DNA from: Tabrizicola thermarum
Lineage (GTDB): Bacteria; Pseudomonadota; Alphaproteobacteria; Rhodobacterales; Rhodobacteraceae
Direction: 5' to 3'
Length of the DNA stretch: 64,000 bases
Assembly (NCBI RefSeq): GCF_003574395.1
Contig: NZ_QMJY01000013.1
Location: forward strand, 1-64,000
Shown one piece after another: positions 61,353-64,000 of the stretch. The translations under genes and the position numbers were made by a program. The notes beneath the pieces are model-generated. The model was not told where the DNA came from, ran no database searches, and worked only from the letters and a program-made list of their open reading frames with translations. Positions within the stretch are counted from its first letter, which is position 1, and every line of letters begins with the position of its first letter.

Positions 61353-61862
61353 ATGTCCGCCCCCCAAGATTGCCCCGGCTGCGCGGCCCCCGACCTCGCC
61401 TTTGCGGCGCATGACCACGCCCATTGCGCGCAGGACGCCCTGGCGCGGGCCGAGGCCTTGACCGCCACGACAGGGGCGCGGCTGACCCCGGTCCGCCGCC
61501 GGGTGCTGGAGATCCTCTTGGAGGAACACAAGGCGCTTGGTGCCTACGATGTGCTCGCCCGCCTTGCGACCGAAGGATTCGGCAACCAGCCCCCCGTGGC
61601 CTATCGCGCACTGGAATTCCTGGTGGAACAGGGGCTTGCCCATCGCATCCAGCGGCTGAACGCCTTCACCGCCTGCGTCCACCCCGGCGAGGATCACGCC
61701 CCCGCCTTCCTGATCTGCCGGACCTGCCACACTGTCGCCGAGGCCGAAGCCACCGCCGCCCGCGCCGCATTGGACACCGAGGCCGCCCGCACCGGCTTTC
61801 AGGTCGAACGCTCCACCATCGAGGCGCTCGGCCTCTGCCCAAACTGCCGGGGGCAGGCATGA
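61353..61862 (+). CDS. zur: Zinc uptake regulator Zur (Fur family)
   Basis: A 169-residue Fur-family repressor. The winged-helix region GARLTPVRRRVLEILLEEHKALGAYDVLARLATEG is followed by VAYRALEFLVEQGLAHRIQRLN. Regulatory ligands include CVHPGEDHAPAFLICRTCHTVAE, and the C-terminal GLCPNCRGQA holds the second Cys pair of the structural zinc site. Extra Cys/His (CPGCAAPDLAFAAHDHAHC) at the N-terminus is unusual and may bind metal. It starts the zur-znuC-znuB operon (4-base overlap with znuC). Confidence 0.93.
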   Translation: MSAPQDCPGCAAPDLAFAAHDHAHCAQDALARAEALTATTGARLTPVRRRVLEILLEEHKALGAYDVLARLATEGFGNQPPVAYRALEFLVEQGLAHRIQRLNAFTACVHPGEDHAPAFLICRTCHTVAEAEATAARAALDTEAARTGFQVERSTIEALGLCPNCRGQA

Positions 61863-62611
61863 GCCTGATCGCCGCCGACCATGTCTGCGTCCGCTTCGGC
61901 AGCGACGAAGTGCTGCATGACATCTCGCTCCGGGTGGACCCGGGCGAGATCGTGACGATCCTTGGGCCCAACGGTTCTGGCAAGTCCACCTTGCTGCGCG
62001 CGCTGCTCGGCATCGTCCCGGTTGCCGAAGGCCGCATCCTGCGCGAGGCGGGCCTGCGCGTCGGCTATGTGCCGCAAAAGCTGACCATCGACCGGACCAT
62101 GCCGATCACCGTCCGCCGCTTCCTGTCGCTGCCGACCCGCGTTTCGGACGCCGCCGCCGCAGAGGCGCTGGCCCGCGTCGGCATGGCGGGACAAGGGGGC
62201 GAGCAGATGACCACGCTCTCGGGCGGCCAGCAGCAGCGCGTCCTTCTGGCCCGCGCGCTTCTGGGCAAGCCGCAGCTTCTGATGCTGGACGAGCCGACCT
62301 CGGGTCTGGACCAGCCAGGCGAAGCCGCCTTCTACCGACTGATCGAGGAGGTGCGGACACAGACCGGCGCAGCGGTCCTGATGGTCAGCCACGACCTGCA
62401 TGTGGTGATGGCGGCAAGCGACCGGGTGATCTGCCTCAACGGCCACATCTGCTGCGAGGGCACACCGCGCGTCGTGTCGACTGCGCCGGAATACCGCGCG
62501 CTGTTCGGCCTTGGCACCCAGGGCGCGCTTGCGCTGTATCGCCATGAGCACGACCACGACCACAAGGACGGCCACCCGCATCATCACCACCACGACCACG
62601 ATCATGCTTGA
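61859..62611 (+). CDS. znuC: Zinc ABC transporter ATP-binding protein ZnuC
   Basis: A 250-residue ATPase. Walker A GPNGSGKSTLL, signature TLSGGQQQRVLLARAL, Walker B LLMLDEPTSGLD and the switch His in MVSHDLHVVM are complete. A His/Asp-rich C-terminal tail (about 230-250, HEHDHDHKDGHPHHHHHDHDHA) is longer than in E. coli ZnuC and may bind zinc in the cytoplasm. The last eight bases overlap the znuB start. Confidence 0.94.
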   Translation: MSLIAADHVCVRFGSDEVLHDISLRVDPGEIVTILGPNGSGKSTLLRALLGIVPVAEGRILREAGLRVGYVPQKLTIDRTMPITVRRFLSLPTRVSDAAAAEALARVGMAGQGGEQMTTLSGGQQQRVLLARALLGKPQLLMLDEPTSGLDQPGEAAFYRLIEEVRTQTGAAVLMVSHDLHVVMAASDRVICLNGHICCEGTPRVVSTAPEYRALFGLGTQGALALYRHEHDHDHKDGHPHHHHHDHDHA

Positions 62612-63386
62612 CGATTTCCTGGTCCGGGCCGGGCTTGCCGCCGTCGGCCTGTCGCTGGCCACCGGGCCGCTTGGGTCCTTCGTGATCTGGCGGCGGATGG
62701 CCTATTTCGGCGATGCAACGGCGCATGCCGCCGTCCTGGGCGTGGCGCTGGCGCTTGCGACCGACCTGCCGATCGGCCTTGGCACCCTGACTGTCGCGCT
62801 GGCGATGGCCGTCACCGTCGCGGGCCTGTCCGCGCGGGGCTGGGCGATGGATACCACGCTTGGCGTGCTTGCACATTCCGCGCTGGCCTTCGGCCTGGTC
62901 GCCGTCAGCTTCTTTCCCACCGTCCGCACCGACCTGTCGAGCTATCTTTTCGGCGACATCCTGGCCGTCTCGCGTCTTGAACTCGCGCTGGTCTGGCTGG
63001 GGGCGCTGGCTGTGCTTGCGCTTCTGGCCTGGCGCTGGCAGGCGCTGCTGACCGCCACCCTGTCCGAGGATCTGGCCCATGCCGCAGGCTTGCGACCTAA
63101 CCGCGAACGGTTGATCCTCGTCATCGCCCTGGCCCTGGTCGTCGCCGTGGCGCTGAAGATCGTCGGCGCGCTGCTCATCGCCGCGATGCTTATCATCCCC
63201 GCCGCTGCCGCCCGCAGCTTTGCCCGCACACCCGAGGCCATGGCCGCCCTCGCCATCGCGGTCGGGGCCGTCTCGGGCCTGGGCGGGCTTGGCCTGTCGC
63301 TCTGGCAGGACACGCCGACCGGGCCGTCGATCATCGTGGTTGCGGCGGGTCTTTTCGCGCTGACGTCGCTGCGTCATCGGGCCTGA
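62604..63386 (+). CDS. znuB: Zinc ABC transporter permease ZnuB
   Basis: A 260-residue permease with about eight helices. It starts MLDDFLVRAGLAAVGLSLATGPLGSFVIWRRMAYFGDATAHAAVLGVALALA, and LIVIALALVVAVALKIVGALLIAAMLIIPAAAARSFARTPEAM is the ABC-3 family ATPase-contact segment. An in-frame extension upstream is a Thr-rich shadow of the znuC tail, so the ATG at 62604 is used. Confidence 0.94.
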   Translation: MLDDFLVRAGLAAVGLSLATGPLGSFVIWRRMAYFGDATAHAAVLGVALALATDLPIGLGTLTVALAMAVTVAGLSARGWAMDTTLGVLAHSALAFGLVAVSFFPTVRTDLSSYLFGDILAVSRLELALVWLGALAVLALLAWRWQALLTATLSEDLAHAAGLRPNRERLILVIALALVVAVALKIVGALLIAAMLIIPAAAARSFARTPEAMAALAIAVGAVSGLGGLGLSLWQDTPTGPSIIVVAAGLFALTSLRHRA

Positions 63387-63467
63387 GTGCGATATTTCTT
63401 CCGCCTTCGCCCGAAGGTTGCCAAAATTCCGGGCTAGACCGGGGCGCGCGCAGACAAGGACCAAACC

Positions 63468-64000
63468 GTGATACGGCTGATCGCCACCCTTCTGATGCTG
63501 ACCACCATGGCAGGTGGCTACATGTACTACGACTTCCGGATGTCCGCGCGCCTTGCCGGCCGCGCGGATGCCGACGGGCTGAGCTTTGCCGAATACCTGT
63601 CGGGCCTCACCGACCGTCTTGCCGGGTTGTCTGACGCGGCCAGCGCCGGGGGAATGCCGACGCGCCTTGCCGACATGTTGCCCAAGGCACCCGAAGGCTG
63701 GAAACTGCGCGCCGCCTCGGCCGAGGATCTGAGGCCGTTCCTGCCGAAATCCCTGGCCAAGGCCGACAAGGCTGCCGTCGCCGCGCTTGAGGCGCTGCTC
63801 TCGGGCGTTTCCGGCAACGGCACCGAAGTCGCGATCCGGGCCTACCAGAAAGGCGACCGGACCGTGCTGGTCCAGGCGGTGCGTTATCCCAACCTGATCT
63901 TCACCAGCAGCGCCGCGCTCAAGGAACGGGCCGCGCTGCAGGCGATCTCGGCCCAGTTCGGCGCTGCCGACGTGATGACGGTCCGCGGGCTGGACGTGAC
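63468..64000 (+). CDS. Hypothetical membrane-anchored protein, truncated by the window end
   Basis: An open frame from GTG 63468 runs to the right edge (177 codons, no stop). Residues 3-23 (RLIATLLMLTTMAGGYMYYDF) form a membrane anchor. The rest, RMSARLAGRADADGLSFAEYLSGLTDRLAGL..., is soluble, with AIRAYQKGDRTVLVQAVRYPNLIF. ACAAGGACC lies before the start. I recognise no family. Third-position base use is like the neighbours, so it is probably real. Confidence 0.65.
   Translation, partial: MIRLIATLLMLTTMAGGYMYYDFRMSARLAGRADADGLSFAEYLSGLTDRLAGLSDAASAGGMPTRLADMLPKAPEGWKLRAASAEDLRPFLPKSLAKADKAAVAALEALLSGVSGNGTEVAIRAYQKGDRTVLVQAVRYPNLIFTSSAALKERAALQAISAQFGAADVMTVRGLDV

Overview
The window is high-GC alphaproteobacterial chromosome, most likely from the Rhodobacteraceae/Paracoccaceae (Rhodobacter, Gemmobacter or Tabrizicola type). 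The basis is gene content and protein character: the serC-serA order with a serC-type leader, a GAAC-N7-GAAC LexA box, a cytochrome c', a cobalamin riboswitch with DUF1636, a divergent RpoN paralogue, a PAN-domain alpha-2-macroglobulin beside PBP1C, and dispersed GAGTATTTGGG elements. No rRNA or core marker is present, so the genus is inferred. Coding density is high, and most neighbouring genes touch or overlap.

Left part (1-23,500). The tail of an IS30-like transposase lies at the left edge. Next come zapE and a TSUP permease with interlocking stop codons, then the serine block (serB divergent from serC-serA), a metallophosphoesterase, DUF2585 and small membrane proteins, an MFS carrier and a thiolase. 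The pair pbpC and alpha-2-macroglobulin follows (periplasmic defence and repair). A large hybrid histidine kinase, recQ and yggT close this part.

Middle part (23,500-45,650). A thioesterase-like gene, a UMF1 MFS carrier, mepA and a YhhQ-type queuosine-precursor transporter come first. They are followed by a structured RNA at about 27,300-27,480 whose 5' end has 17 nt of complementarity to the expected 16S rRNA 3' tail; it lies directly before arfB. Then: an APH-fold kinase, pncB-pncA, trhO, RidA, a LysR regulator with a symmetric divergent promoter, a NYN/LabA protein, an acyltransferase, a SecD-P1-like secreted protein and ybaK. A MvdC/MvdD-like ATP-grasp ligase with a probable ribosomal-peptide precursor (graspetide-like) lies at 36,598-37,974. 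Then: glutathione-dependent formaldehyde dehydrogenase, an I78 inhibitor lipoprotein, cytochrome c', a LexA-controlled imuB, rpoN, a hydantoinase/oxoprolinase and a tRNA(CAT).

Right part (45,700-64,000). A leftward eight-gene catabolic-looking operon comprises an NMT1-type ABC importer, a cytosine-deaminase-like amidohydrolase, an FAD oxidoreductase, two flavodoxin-fold oxidoreductases and a creatininase; a RidA gene diverges from it. Next is a cobalamin-riboswitch operon (DUF1636, ABC ATPase, binding protein, an amine oxidase, permease, cobQ). A zinc-uptake locus follows (znuA divergent from zur-znuC-znuB) with twin Zur-like boxes, and an incomplete gene runs off the right edge.

The two most notable candidates for undescribed biology are the arfB-linked RNA with its extended Shine-Dalgarno sequence and the small graspetide-like locus. 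The eight-gene importer/hydrolase operon is a third. Several families of short dispersed palindromic repeats occupy the intergenic spaces.
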